From contig OU015491.1 in assembly GCA_907164885.2 (NCBI GenBank), positions 114,899,580 to 114,963,579 on the forward strand: 64,000 nt of DNA. The letters run 5' to 3'. The position numbers and the translations under genes are program-made. This document shows positions 37,521 to 50,084 of the stretch, in pieces. Positions within the stretch are counted from its first letter, which is position 1, and the number at the start of each line of letters is the position of its first letter. Origin of the DNA: Dolomedes plantarius. Taxonomy: Eukaryota > Arthropoda > Arachnida > Araneae > Dolomedidae. The notes below the pieces were generated by a model. That model saw nothing but the letters and a program-made list of their open reading frames with translations, did no database searches and had not been told where the DNA came from.

Positions 37521-38272
37521 ATACATACATATTATACATGTGCTTAAAAATTTACATTTGTTGCTTAAATGAATGTCTACAAATGTCACAATTTTCTAAA
37601 GAAATGGTCAGTTTTCTAATATATTGTGGGAGATTTTATCAATGTAGACTAACGTAGTACTTAAAAGAAATTTAAAAAAACAGATTTGATGAACACAAAA
37701 AAATCAGAGAAAAATTGATCCGTAATTTTTACTAATTTAAACTTTACGTTATGACGAAAAACAAAAGTTAATTTTCCCCCACTAACTGATAAAAAAACCT
37801 TGAAATTATTCATAAGAGAAACCAATCACTTTTCAAGTAAAATAAAACGTAAAAGCTGTTTTAGATTAAAACATTCTAAATAAATAATTACCTTAATTTC
37901 TCATTCTAACAAAAAAAATTGACTTTTAAAAAAGAAAGTTTCGAAAATCTACTTTTTATCTAGTTATCCATTTATTACGAAATGAAACAATTGTAGTAGA
38001 TTCAATTCTACCATCGTCAGTTCCTCCATCCGCAATTACGTAATATTTTCATGAAATTAATTTGGTTATTAGCAGACACTAGAAAGGGAAAACTAGAATT
38101 AAAGATAACTATTATATAAAAAATAGTATCATTAGCCATCGTAATTCAGATTTCTAATGAAAGCGAATGAAATTAAAATTACGAAATTACTAGAATAGAT
38201 GTTTTTTTAAATTATAAGCCGAAAGTGACAATGTAAAGATATAATATTATACGGAAATATAAATTTTGATAA
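37521..38272. other. Unassigned AT-rich spacer
   Basis: No feature seen. Confidence 0.4.
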
Positions 38273-38288
38273 TACACACACACACACA

Positions 38289-38320
<32 letters not shown>

Positions 38321-38371
38321 TACACACACACACACACACACATATTTATATATATATATATATATATATAT
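38273..38371. repeat. Compound (CA)n(TA)n microsatellite
   Basis: (CA)n with occasional CATA interruptions to about 38342, then TTTATA and (TA)n. Confidence 0.95.
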
Positions 38372-41300
38372 TTGATTGCTTTAGGGCTTTGCTTTCAAGC
38401 GTTTTATGTGATAAGACTGCACTTTTGAGGATTCTTTGAGGAGAATGTATTTTTTATGTTATAGATAATTATTTATGTTCTTTATCACTTTAATCTTAAT
38501 TCTTATATTTGATAGTGTTTCTAAATTCATATGTGTTACATTTTGAGTTATGTATGTGGCATTGTTACTTGACTTTATTTTGTGTTAGTAATAACAGTAA
38601 ATAATAACAAATAATTTATAAAATATTAATAAATAGTATTAATAAATTAGTGTTAGTATTATATCTAATTCATAAATTTAAAATACGTTTTCCAATAGCT
38701 AAATAGTTACCCGCTCTTGGAATTCAGAAATATTACGAAAGATCTGAATTTCTCAAGTGAATAAAGTATCAAGTGAATTTGAGTACATCAAGTTAGTGAA
38801 CTTAATCAAAATTTAGACCCCTTAATCTCATTCGCGTATGTACTCTCTAAAATACATTATCACAAAATGGGAAAGGAATACGTTTCTATAACTTTGGCTC
38901 AGCGTATTGTATCTATATCTTTTAAATAATTTGTGCAGTAAATGCTCTTTAAGTCCATTATCAATACGAGGTAAAATAATTTTGTGGAAACAGATTTTTT
39001 CCGTAAGTCATCATTAAACAATAAGAAAGTTGGATAATTCTGCCTTGGTTAAGGAAAAAAAAATTCTTCAAAATATTGACTGAAGCTTCAAAATATGAAC
39101 CAGAATAGTGTGTAAAAAATATAATACCACATAACATGGTTTACCTAATACTTACTTGTTGGACAGAACTATAGGCACTACCACTAAATTTATACTTCCA
39201 GTCTGTCGCTTACTACACTCATTATTGTTCTGTTGGTATTCGTGATTCTCTAACTTATAGTAAGGGAATAAACTTTTCTCCAGGTTTGCTGCTTTGCTGT
39301 AGATGAAAGTTATAACAAAAGAAAAGTCCTTTACACTGTGTTTAAGTAACTAATAAATAATTCACTCACTTCTTTCACCAACGTCATATCTCAAAAATCG
39401 GCGATTTTTAGTTATGCTTGTTTTCAGTATGCCCTGAAAGAGTAGTATATGCTTGCAAGATAGTTATATCTGACCGATCAGTATTAAGCCGCTAGAGAGC
39501 AGAATTAAAATTTATTTTCAATACATTTCAATGCACTTTTCAACTTTTAAATCACTCTCCTGAAAAAATCTTGTTTTATGAGATTTGACGTTGTTGAAAG
39601 GAATGAGCGAATTGTTATTTAGCTTAATCTTAATAAATAAAAAAATGCTGGTAAATATTACACAGCGGAAGCTTTATACGATATCATTCTTTAAAAAGGT
39701 TGCTATTTTTGAGAGTTAATTTTAAATTAAATCGAAGGAAAATGGGATATTAACAGGGTAACGTAAAATTTACGTTCACAATAAGTTTTTTTTTCTTTTT
39801 TAGAATTATATAGAAATTAAACTAAAATTATTGCTTATCGGGAATGGCCCCAAATTAAGGGGAAAAGATTATTTAAGCCCAGTGTTAAAATCTTTGAATT
39901 ACTAATGGTTTAACTACTAAAGGTAATTAATGAAATTTCATCTCACTTCGCGCAAGTATTTATTTACCGATTTTAAATTTGTAATTAAAGACTTTTATTA
40001 AAGGAAATACACACCAAAACAGTATTCGGATTTTTAGTCACATTTAATTATATTATCTCATTTTCTCTATCAATGTATCATTGCGTATGTATTTAGAATC
40101 ACTCTAATTTCTTTGTAAAAAAACAATAAATTTTATCTCTAGTTTTTGTACAATCATTAAACTTAATTACAATCAAACTCCTTTCATAATTCAGATTTCC
40201 ATTATGTTTTTTACAAAATAAATGATCATTAATAAAAATTACTAACTGCAGTAAAATACATTTTTATATTGGTTTGTGAAACATGCTAGTTTTACTCAAT
40301 GTCTAAACAATATGTTTGAAAGATGGAATTTCAGTTTCACTTGGTAATTATTGAAGTGAACCATGAATTAGCTACCTTAGAATTGAAAATATCTCATCAA
40401 TTATAATTAAATTAAATTGAGATGATAAAAATTGAAATATGTAAAATAAAACTCAAATATTAGTATATCAGTAAGAAGTATTCTTTCCAGGCAATGAATA
40501 CCATGATTTTCGCAATTTTACCTATAATTTCGTGTAAGAAACTCCCTCAGCGAAAACAATGATTTGTCCTCAAATTCACTATAACAAATAGACAACTGTG
40601 GGCATTTTCCCACAGGCTGGAAACAAAAAGAAACTGTTAAAATTGGAAAGCAATATGAGCAAATCCATTATAAACTATGGCATTTCAAAGCAGTTCTATG
40701 GAAAATTTTGTTCGATAATGAAGGTATTACGAATACACGGAAAGTACATTTCGTTCGCTGACATGCATGGAACTGATTTGCTTTCCGAGAATTGATTCAT
40801 CTGTATTAACATAGATATTTTAAACATTTCCAATTTTTTTAAAATTAATCAACGATGCATATTAAATATTTTAATGTGTTTGATAACTTTACGACAATGA
40901 GAAGTCAATTCAGGATATAATATTAAGATCAGGCTTTGAGTACATTAACAAGTTTGCGTTATTTTTTTTGCCAAATTTTGAAGTTTATGTGAGAAACAAA
41001 TTTCTATTAAAAATCAATAGATTTGAGCTTGAAAATGTAGACTATTGCATTTTAGTTGCTTCCGATTTTTTTTAAATCAGCTAAATAAAATTATGCGAAT
41101 ATTCAACTTAACCACAAAGCATCGATAGAAATATTTTTATGATTATAAGAAAACACTAATTTTGGGAGTACTCATTAATACGTTAAATATTTATTAGTGA
41201 TTTTATGAAATGTTAGAGGGAGTATAACCTTGTTTTTGTGTTTCTCCGTAAACAGTAAGGCTTTGAATTTTGCGATCGAACAAGAAAGATTTTCAATACA

Positions 41301-43131
41301 TGAATAAATTTGAACTTTCCTCTTTTGAAAATCAGTTACAGAGGCCTTTTATTTTTCTAGATTATACTGCTATGGTTTATTTTATGGAATCAAGAAAGCT
41401 TTGTGTAACGAATTACGAGAAACATATTGGAGATTCAAAGCGTCAAGTTATAAACAAATCTCGCGATCCCACAAATTAACATGTACAAAAGCTGGAAAGG
41501 CATCATATGGAAAAACTTGAAATAATGTGAGTATTTTGTAAGCTTTAACGTAATCTGTAGTAAAATTCTGATTCTAAATGGATAATTATCTCTGATATAA
41601 AACAAAATGTCCATTCTGAAAAGATCGACCAATGTTGAAAAAGCCACAGTTGCATCGGTAAAAATAAATGCAAAACTAACGAAGAGCATAAGAGCAGATC
41701 TTAAGAGTAGAGCAGATCTTTTTTAGCCATGGAAACGTTAACAGCGATCGCCAATGATAAAAGAAACCTGTTATTTCATACACCAGCATTTAGTGAAAAA
41801 TATGTCGAGACAAGAAAGGAACGTGGGCTCTAATACATACGTTTGATAAAATATAATTGTCAAATTGTTATTTCTAATTATTAAGATTTTAATACTGGCT
41901 ACTGCGAATCACAACATCGCTCGTTGGTTCAGCTGTTAAACTTAAATATCCAATAAAGAGAAAATATCAGGCTTTCTTTCTCAGCTGGACTATTGTTTTT
42001 ATAATTAACGTAATAATGAGTAATTCAGTTCTATTTTGTTTGATTAACTTTGTTTCACTTCATTTTTTAGCACTCTCCTATCTCATTAAAACAAAATTGT
42101 GTGGCTTTGAGCCTAAAGCAGAGCATCATTTTATTACATTTCTTCATCGAGTTTTGGTATGGGGGAAATTCAAAGCACCTCGCACCCAGAAGGGATAAAT
42201 GATTCTTTTTAGCTATACGTATATTTCAATTTGATATCCTACCATGAACGTCAAATTCATGAGCTAATTGTAGCTGAGAAAAATGACTAAAAAGGAAATG
42301 TAGAAAAAAACTACAAAAAATCAAGAAAAAAAAATCAAGACCTAAAAAAAATCAAGCAAAAAAATTGAATTACGACTGAGTTTTGTAAGAAACAGAGAAT
42401 ACATCAATGTCAGTACCTACATGACAGCTTTTAAACATCTTTCCAAAATAAAATTACTGTTAATTCTGCTAAATAAAAAATTATAGCAATAATGAAAAAG
42501 TTATATTTTAACCATTATTTTAAATAATGCTTTTTTCGAAAGGTTAATTTTTTATATTTTTTAACTATGATAAATGACACAATTTTGTATTTTGTAAAAA
42601 ATTAAATATCACTTGTAAAATTTATTATTATAATTAAATATTGAAATACATACAAAAATCCCTCTAAATGTTACTTTATCCTGAATTCAAGATAATATGT
42701 TGAGATATACATTTAATAAAAGTAAATTTCTTCCATTCTGTAATCAGTTTTTCCAGCCTTTACTATTTTGAATAATTTCTTAAAATCAGATGAAATACTC
42801 TCTGCATATTTTAGCAAATAATTTACGCAGCCAGGGTATCCAGGGACTGACAATCTACTTGTGACATCTTTAATATTTTAATCTACAACTATTTTTTACA
42901 ACCATTATAATAAAATTAAATCCGTGGAGAAAAGAAATAAAATAAATGCCTTATAATTAATTCTTTTAACAATGGAACACTATTATTTGCCTTGCTCAAG
43001 GAATAGAGAACTTGAAAATGTAAGGAGATTTTAATATATAATCTATGAGGGGAGCCTTAAAAATATTGGCTTAACTTGGAGGAATCTTAACTGTTGGCTC
43101 AAAAAGCATAAAGGTTCTTTTATTAATAAAA
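38372..43131. other. Long AT-rich region, no recognised features
   Basis: 4.8 kb with no transposon terminus or coding sequence that I can support. The short frames at 40598-40795, 41270-41479 and 42016-42198 have no domain and ordinary composition. A small direct repeat (AGAGCAGATCTT) lies at about 41689-41720, and an AAATCAAG iteration at 42320-42365. This is the best candidate in the window for ancestral host intergenic or intronic DNA. Confidence 0.4.
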
Positions 43132-43339
43132 CTAGATGTATTTCCTGGCTTCGCTCGGGATTCAGTTTCTGTTATTATTTTTTTCAATGATTAGCCTCAT
43201 GTTATGATTTTCTAAAGTTTTCGTTCAAATTCTTCTGCGGTAGTAAATAGAATTAGTTTGTTGTCGGTGCTGTCGTTGTTCATCGCTTTCCTGTCCTTTC
43301 GATGTTGAAGCTCGCAAACGATCGTATGTTCGACGCGTT

Positions 43340-43548
43340 AAAAGTTTCTTCATCAGTCTCACTGCTTTGGATCACTACAATTCGAATTCTGTTGCTTCCG
43401 AGCTCTTGGAAAAGTTTTTTCATCAGATTCTTGTGTGCGTCTAACTGCATTTTGAATTATATTGGCTTCGCATGCTTGGGAAAGTTTTTCTTCAGATTCT
43501 TATGTTCGTCTAATTGCATTTCGAATTCTGTTGGCTTCGCGCTCTTCT
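43340..43548 (-). pseudogene. Remnant of a repeat protein upstream of a Helitron Rep/helicase
   Basis: Three ~70-bp tandem units read on the minus strand as a 23-residue charged repeat, for example EEREANRIRNAIRRT and EANIIQNAVRRTQESDEK, with stops and frame changes. Such 'RR..ES.EQR..R' iterations occur N-terminal to Helitron-like helicase ORFs in spiders (recalled, not checked). No Rep HUH motif or helicase motif was found here. Confidence 0.45.
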
Positions 43549-43784
43549 GTATTTTTTTTTATCACATTGCTCATTTCTCAACAATATGTGACATTTTGCC
43601 CTTACTTCTGCAGGATTAAAAATTGCTCTCCTCTTTTGGGGCATTTGAAAGCATTAATTTACAGCTAGTCAATAACGTTTGAATGGATTTATAATTTTAG
43701 ACAAATAATCAATAATGTTTGAATGGATTGAGATCACATTCAATATTAAAACACAGCAAATCTTATAATTATTATAGAAAAAGT

Positions 43785-43940
43785 GTATACACGTATTTAA
43801 TGATCGGAATTCTTTCTCAAAACTAAATCGTTTGCTACGTTTCAATGCCACTTCCAGACTTTCTTAATTATAATATACACGTGTTTCATGATTGTAATGC
43901 TATCTCAAAACTAAATCATCCGCTATGTTTCAATGTCACT
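43785..43940. repeat. ~85-bp tandem duplication inside Helitron H5
   Basis: Two copies share CTCAAAACTAAATC, GCTAYGTTTCAATG and CCACTTC/TCACTTC blocks. A shorter GTTTGAATGGATT duplication lies just before (near 43676 and 43716). Confidence 0.7.
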
Positions 43941-44668
43941 TCAGTTATATAAATCATCGCGTCAAGGCTAAACGCACGTGTTTCTAGCTATGTGAAAGTG
44001 CCCTTCAGTATATTTGAGTTTGAACAGGTAGATTGGGATAGTTTCAATTCATGAAATGGATAGATAACACATTAATTGCAAATGAATGACTTTCCATCCT
44101 TTTATTTTCATTTTTATAAAGAAATATTCCGGAGATGCCACGTATATGAAATTAATATATCAAATTCATTCTTGCATGCGCCAATATATGAATAAATCAT
44201 TTTTTTAATTCATATCTATTTTTTTTAAGGAAATATTATAATTTTAGGGGCAACAATGAAATGTTACAATGGCTTTGAACAAAAATATCCGTTGATACCG
44301 CGCAAACTTGTTCTAGCATAATTCGGGAATGGAACGTCGTAGAGTGATGAAAATAGTCTATAACCTTCGCGCAAGTTCAAGCAATAAGTTGACCAAGTTT
44401 CATCGCAATTGGATGAACGGCACGGCAGCACATAAAATACGAACAAACAAACATTCATTTTTATATAGAGATTTTTATATAGTCTATCTCCTTCTCATCT
44501 AAGAATTTATATTAGATTAGTTTTTAAATTATTTTACTACTTAAAATGCCGACTCGTTTTATATAATGGCAGAAGTTCTGTCCCTTATATTCCATGTGAT
44601 TAGTATTCGTTCATGTGAAATATCATATCTACTAATGTTTACTGAATAGTGTGTTTTATTTGAATGTA

Positions 44669-45113
44669 CAGTAAAACCTCATTTATCTGGATCTCCGGAT
44701 AACCCGGATTAAATTTGTAGACATTATTTTTATTTAATGTTCACATTAGATAATAATTTGTAATTATGATAGCAAGAACGTAACTACAAGTACGCCAAAT
44801 ACTCGCTTTTTAGTTTGAATCATTGTACAGTTCCTGCATAGAATGTACAATAAAATGCTTTTTAATGAAGTTTTAAGAAAGTTTTACTAGACATACCATT
44901 TTCTTTCTTAAGAAATGATGTGAAAAGTTATTTTTATATTTTTTAATATCTAGTAAACAATACTATGTTATTTTGTTAGAAAACATAATTTTTTATCTTA
45001 AAAAACGGTAACTCTGCTTAGTGAAGGATATTTTTTTGGCTTATTACCCATATGACTGAGATTATCCGGATTACCTGTGCTTCCAGTTAGTCAGGATAAA
45101 CGAGATTTTACTG
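44669..45113. mobile_element. pogo/Tigger-type MITE, 445 bp
   Basis: Left CAGTAAAACCTCATTTATCT (44669) pairs with the complement of the right CGAGATTTTACTG (ending 45113). TA flanks both ends (44667-44668, 45114-45115). A second inner repeat of TCCGGAT/ATCCGGA occurs near both ends. CAGTA(A/G)AACCTC termini with TA duplication are characteristic of pogo/Tigger elements. No ORF. Confidence 0.85.
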
Positions 45114-45159
45114 TACATTCCTTCATTGATTTCTTTCTCCTTAATAAAGCATCTGATTA

Positions 45160-45343
45160 CGTCATCCCGGACGGTTAGTGCATTCGACAATTGTGAAACT
45201 GGAGACCGGCACTGTATAGCAATTCCTGTATGCAAAGCTGGAGGTTAATTTACCATGTTCGGTGATGTTTCATATGGACCTGGGCGCCGGCCGGACAGTA
45301 CGGATCTGCAGACAATTAGGCAACCCGGGGCCCTTCTTTCTCC
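45160..45343 (+). repeat. Possible degraded tRNA-derived SINE
   Basis: A GC-richer patch carries a tRNA-like A-box region (GGTTAGTGCATTCGAC near 45172) and a weak B-box-like GGAGACCGGC near 45203. A GC-rich body runs to the TTAA MITE. Evidence is thin; a true B-box consensus is missing. Confidence 0.3.
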
Positions 45344-45840
45344 TTAAGGGGGGTGGTCACTTTTACCTACCTTTAAAAGTATCATTTTTAGACCTATGTT
45401 CGATTGTATGTACTACTCATGATTTTTGCTTGATTTACATGAAATTATTTGAGTAACTGTCTATAATAATAATATTTATTATGTATTCAATATTTCAAGG
45501 TAATTAAAAGGAATAAAATAATTTTTAATGCATAAAAAGTGAATATTTTTTTTAGAAATTGAACATTTTGCAGTCAACTACTGTGCGCATTCTGTCAAAA
45601 TAAATTATTAAGGTACAGTAACAATTGTTTACTATATGTGATTACAATACTTCAGGCAACAATATCCACCAATATTATTCTAAAATATATAAAAAAGTTT
45701 TAGTACGTGCTATTTTTAATTAGAAATTTCAAAAATGACTGAGTAAAAGCTTATAAAAAAATTCTTTTAAAAATTTAAAATATGTTAAGGTTTAAAAATG
45801 TTGGTGTATTTTGTAGCCTAAAGTATTGTAATCACACATA

Positions 45841-46860
45841 CACTGCTGGCCACCCAAATTGCAACACCAAGAAAGACAAGAGATATCACAACAAAATTTA
45901 TTTTGTAGATAACATGTTGACCAAGTATCAAATGATTAAATTTATAGACTTCTGTGAAGTGTGGTTCCTGCCAAAATCAGAGAGTAGCCGCCATTGTTGG
46001 AGATCACCGCTGCCACACGCCTCGGCATTGATTCAAAGAGACTTTGGATGAGTTCTTGGGGTACAGCAGACCAAGCAGATTCCACACGTTGCCAAAGTTG
46101 ATCTGCTGTGGCAGCCGGGGATGGAATCTGGGTCAATCGTAGATCAACCATTGACCACATGTTTTCTTTTGCGAAAGATCCGGAGAACATCCTTCTGTCA
46201 TCGCACCATTGGCGGCGGAGACGTCTGTGGTTCTGCGTCAAGGGTAGACAAAGCAATGGGCGTCTTGCGGACAGACCACTCTGCTGTAAACGGCGTCGAA
46301 TGGTACGCGCAGACACTGGATGATGCGTTACAGACTGCATGTGCTGTGCTATGGTTCGTGATGTGACTGAGCGATCCGTCACTGCCATGCGCACAATTTG
46401 CCTGTCATCACGTGAAGTGGTGCGCTGAGGTGGATGCGATCGAACACGCCGGTCCGTCGTACCCTCCTGCATCCAACGATCACATATCCGCATTACAGTT
46501 GTTTGGTTTCGTCCAACATCACTACCGATTTCCCTGAAAGATAATCCACAATCTCGGTAGGCCACTATCCTTCCTCTGTCGAACTCGGATACTTGATCAA
46601 AAGATGATCGCTGTTTTCGACGAGGCATAATTGATCGTTTTTTTTTAAAAACCACATTAAAAACACAATTGCCGAACTTGAAATCGTCGAAATCTCCAAG
46701 CCTCAAATAGCGCTTTGAAGTGGCGCCACAGGCGAGCATGATGTGCGTCTGCGCTGAAATTCTAATCATTTGCATATCTCACCTCAGCTAATGCATGTTG
46801 TAAATTTCATGTTATTTGCATGTTTCCTTCAGGGTGTTGCATTTACAGTGGCCAGCAGTG
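45841..46860 (-). mobile_element. Tc1-like transposon, internally deleted (copy 2)
   Basis: Terminal repeats CACTGCTGGCCA (45841) and TGGCCAGCAGTG (ending 46860), both followed inward by TTGCAACACC-like sequence, with TA on each flank. It encodes a transposase on the minus strand lacking the catalytic middle. At 1020 bp it is short compared with about 1.3-1.6 kb for complete relatives. Confidence 0.92.
45942..46628 (-). pseudogene. Tc1-like transposase lacking the DDE core
   Basis: The likely start is the ATG at 46628 (MPRRKQRSSFDQVSEFDRGR), giving 228 residues; a longer in-frame start at 46775 adds non-conserved residues. The bipartite DNA-binding region is complete: DCGLSFREIGSDVGRNQTTV, then RTIRRRLQQSGLSARRPLL. 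After RRQWCDDRRMF the sequence jumps to KENMWSMVDLRLTQI, near the end of the catalytic domain, so the first two acidic residues are deleted in frame. The C-terminus (MPRRVAAVISNNGG) is intact. The product could bind transposon ends but not cut. Confidence 0.85.
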
Positions 46861-47365
46861 TAGTAAACAATTATTACTGTTCCTTAATAATTTATTTTGA
46901 CAGAATGCGCACAATAGTTGGCTGCAAAATGTTCGATTTAAAAAAATATTCCATTTTTATGCATAAAAATAATTTTACTTTTTTAATTACCTTGAAATAT
47001 TGCATATATAATAAATAGTATTATAGGCAGTTACTCAAAAAATTTCATGTAAATCAAGCAAAAATCATGAGAAGTACATACAATCGAACATAGGTCTAAA
47101 AATGATACTTTTAAAGGTACATAACAGTGACCACTCCCCTTAATAAAAGAAATCAGTCGAAAAGACAAATACATACTTATAGTCTTCCTCTTTTTTTATA
47201 GGTTTTACTCAATTTCTTTCATTACTCCTTTGGAAATGATTTCTCAGGGGTTTTTCTTTTTGACGCAATACATGTCTTTTCTGAAGAGTATTTTCTAACT
47301 TTGAAACTTTAAGTCAGACGTTGTTTTGCCTATTTGAATTATTAAGATCTTTATTTTTTTAAGAA

Positions 47366-47730
47366 TGTTGTTATTGTTGTGGTTGTTGTTCCTAATGTCC
47401 TCTGGCCGAAAGTTCCAGACCAGATACATATAGGCTTTGCGGGCTGATGAGTGCGACTTTGGTTTATAATAGCGACACAAAGTTCGGAGTCCGACTTGGC
47501 TGAACAGAACTTCAATTTTGCATGAGAATCTGGGAAGAATCCGCAATAACTGGGGAGATCGTATCTTTCCCACTTACTGACCTCACAGAAGGACTTTCCG
47601 GTCAACTGATTTAATGTGTTCCATATCTGGCCAATGCACGGAGATATTTAATGGTGCAAGTCGGGATTCGATCCGAGCACACTCAATACCGAAAGTAAGA
47701 CCGCTACCACTAGGCTACCTCTGTCCCATC
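47366..47730 (-). mobile_element. tRNA-derived SINE (copy 3)
   Basis: On the minus strand the head reads GGGACAGAGGTAGCCTAGTG (A-box) and GGATCGAATCCC (B-box). The body contains AGCCAAGTCGGACTCCGA, shared with the SINE at 6.1 kb, and the 3' tail is AACAACAACC-type (plus strand 47366-47390). The tRNA-like head differs from that of copy 1. Confidence 0.8.
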
Positions 47731-49063
47731 AAAAATAATTAATACACTGAAAATGTAAAAGTACTGCAGTAAAAACACCAATAATTCTAAACTTGCCAAA
47801 ACAGGACATTCATTAATGGTGTGTGCAACGTATTTTTAATTATGGTAGATAAAAAGAATTCACTTATATTCCTCCATAACGATTAAAAAAAGTAGTATAG
47901 GAACCTCTAAATATATATCACTGCTTCATCATTCTAATGTACAAACGCTCTTCTGAGAATGATTTATATAATTTTTGTTGAAAATAAATGCATTAGGTTT
48001 GTTTTATATTCTCATCTCATTTTTATTTATCAGACTTTCCAAACAATAAAATACATAAAAAAAGCATTTTTTAAAATTGATCTGGAATTTAGTACATTGC
48101 TTGCACTCTTATATTTAGGACTATCCATCATAGTGTCATACCTTGGTTACTACGTTTTTTTTTAATTCTTGTATCAAATATATGTTTACAAAGATTTATG
48201 GCTTGCGATTTCTAAATTCTTACAGTATTAAAAATTGCATTTTGCATCCAATTCACGATAATTCTTTCCTTTTCGGTAATTTTTTTTAGCTTTTACTTAA
48301 TATATGAAGTATACGGATTTAAAACTTTGATCATATGATATATTTAAATACTTTCCTTTCTGAACCCAAGAAGAATTATAACTAGATAGACTTAATTAAT
48401 ATTAGGAATCTTTATTTTAGATGGCATAATTTTTACTATCTGTGGTTGATAAATTAATTAAAAATATACTCAATGGAGTATTTACAAGATACTCCAAATC
48501 AATTAATACGAATTAGTAGCCCATAAAATTATACTATGTTAGTATTAATTTAGTATTAATATGGACTATATTAGTATAAATAATATGAAATAACGTGAAT
48601 ACCTGCAAGTGAAGAAAAGATAAGAAATGTTTCTCGGGTGTTATATATTAGAAAAAGATAAATGCTTAAACAGGTTCTTAAATTAGCATTCTATGCAATA
48701 TTTTATATATTATATCAAAAATTAAAAGTGATATTGATGTTAAGAAAATAAACACACATAAAAGAACAAAAAGCCCTTTTGGCCAGATCGTACTGAGGTA
48801 ATAAGAACTGAAATTCAGTTCATTAAAACAAAAATAAATTTTATCCCGAAAGCTACAATTTTTGGCTTCACCAAAATTAGTACAATTTACAAACGTGTAA
48901 GTACATACTGTGTAACACATTATGGACTTGAAGAATATAATTTTAAGTCATTAATTAGGATTATTGTTTAATACTCAAAATATGCTCACCAAAAATGTTT
49001 ACCACATCAAAAAAGCATTTCATTAAAAAAAATCTCGTACATCAAAATCCCATAATAAACGAA
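47731..49063. other. Unassigned AT-rich spacer
   Basis: Short frames only (for example 47959-48165 and 48678-48920, hydrophobic by composition). No domain, terminus or RNA feature recognised. Confidence 0.4.
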
Positions 49064-49314
49064 TAAGGCCGTGAAAGGCATAGAGGTGTAAGCCACATTT
49101 TCAATTTTTTTATTTGAGGGCAACAATGAAATCTCCATGTTCAAATTGTAGTGGAATTGCAAATAATTATTATTTGCAATATTATAATAATTATTATGAA
49201 TTATAATTAGTTCAACTTATAGTGGAATTTTTTTTTGTAGTTTTTGCAGTAATTCGTTTTGGACTTACACTACTTGACTTACTGACTTACACCACTTTGC
49301 TTTTCATCGCCTCA
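49064..49314. mobile_element. 250-bp MITE, copy 2
   Basis: Inverted relative to copy 1 at 33321. It shares the right-end CGCCTCA, the GTGGTGTAAGTCAG-like box, and a central TTGCAATTCCACTA-type block. The left end is diverged (TAAGGCCGTGAAAGG). It is 251 bp, almost the same length as copy 1. Confidence 0.75.
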
Positions 49315-50084
49315 AATATAACTCAACATTTGCAACATCCTCATTTTGTTGCGTATAATCCATATTATCCTTATATTTACACTTTAATTTTTTGAAGCAC
49401 ATCGTTGAGTTGTATCACTACTTTAAAGCTACGCTATAGATTAATAACAGCAAACATCTATCATAACAATTCTTACTAATGCGGTCATCCTACTGTTGAT
49501 GAGAAAGGTATAAAGTAACAAATCAGTAACATTCTTTAAATGTTAGATACAAACATTATAATCTTCCACGAACGTAAATATTCCCTACCGTACATGAATA
49601 AATACAAGATATTTATTATTTGGCTTATTTTTCAGTGTTTTTGCGATATGATAAATGATATTATACGAATTAACCACTTGTGCTAATTAGAAAATAGCGT
49701 CAAATCTTTACAAAGCATTAATCTATATTCATCAAATCGCTTTTTATTTAATGAGTTGTATCATTAAGTTTGCAGGTTTCATCAGAGTTTTATATTCTCT
49801 GTTTTTTATGCAGTAGTTACATTAATTATATTTCTGAGATAAACATCACACTGTTTCGGCTCGTTTTACAAATATAGTTTATATTGTTCCCATAGTCCAT
49901 TATTTATAAGTTTTCCCCCCCCTGAAACTGTGATTTGATTCTTTCCGATTACAGTTAGAAAAAAATATACTTAATTTTTCGAGTCTTTATGGTACAATAA
50001 GAAAAAGTAAAATTAGAGATTTTTCCATTTTTACTCTTCGTTTAATATTTAGGATGAGAATTTTTTTTATATATGTACGAAATA
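49315..50084. other. Unassigned AT-rich spacer
   Basis: No features recognised. Confidence 0.4.

Larger units (their letters stand above)
43132..44471 (-). mobile_element. Helitron (H5) with protein-repeat remnants
   Basis: In minus orientation it starts TCTCTATATAAAAATGAATG then TTTGTTTGTTCG (44471, A before it), a 5' end common to arthropod Helitrons. It ends with a degenerate hairpin (CCCGAGCGAAGCCAGG) and ATACATCTAG followed by T (43132). The family differs from H1-H4. It carries coding-derived tandem repeats at 43340-43548 and another tandem duplication at 43785-43940. Confidence 0.65.
45348..47139. mobile_element. Palindromic TTAA MITE with a nested Tc1-like element
   Basis: The left terminus GGGGGGTGGTCAC (45348) matches the complement of the right GTGACCACTCCCC (ending 47139), with TTAA on both flanks (45344-45347, 47140-47143). 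The inverted arms extend about 280-300 bp inward; for example GACCTATGTTCGATTGTATG occurs left and its complement right. Subtracting the Tc1-like insertion (45841-46860 plus one TA) leaves about 770 bp. No coding capacity of its own. Confidence 0.88.

Noticed and set aside
43302..43668. Plus-strand frames of 105 and 68 residues
   Set aside because: They lie antisense to the Helitron-derived coding repeats and have no recognisable domain of their own.
45782..46366. Plus-strand frames across the Tc1-like element
   Set aside because: They are antisense to the transposase, whose motifs are clear on the minus strand.
47295..47605. Minus-strand 92- and 84-aa frames
   Set aside because: They fall within a SINE body and its AAC tail (hence the Thr/Asn runs). 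Not protein-coding.
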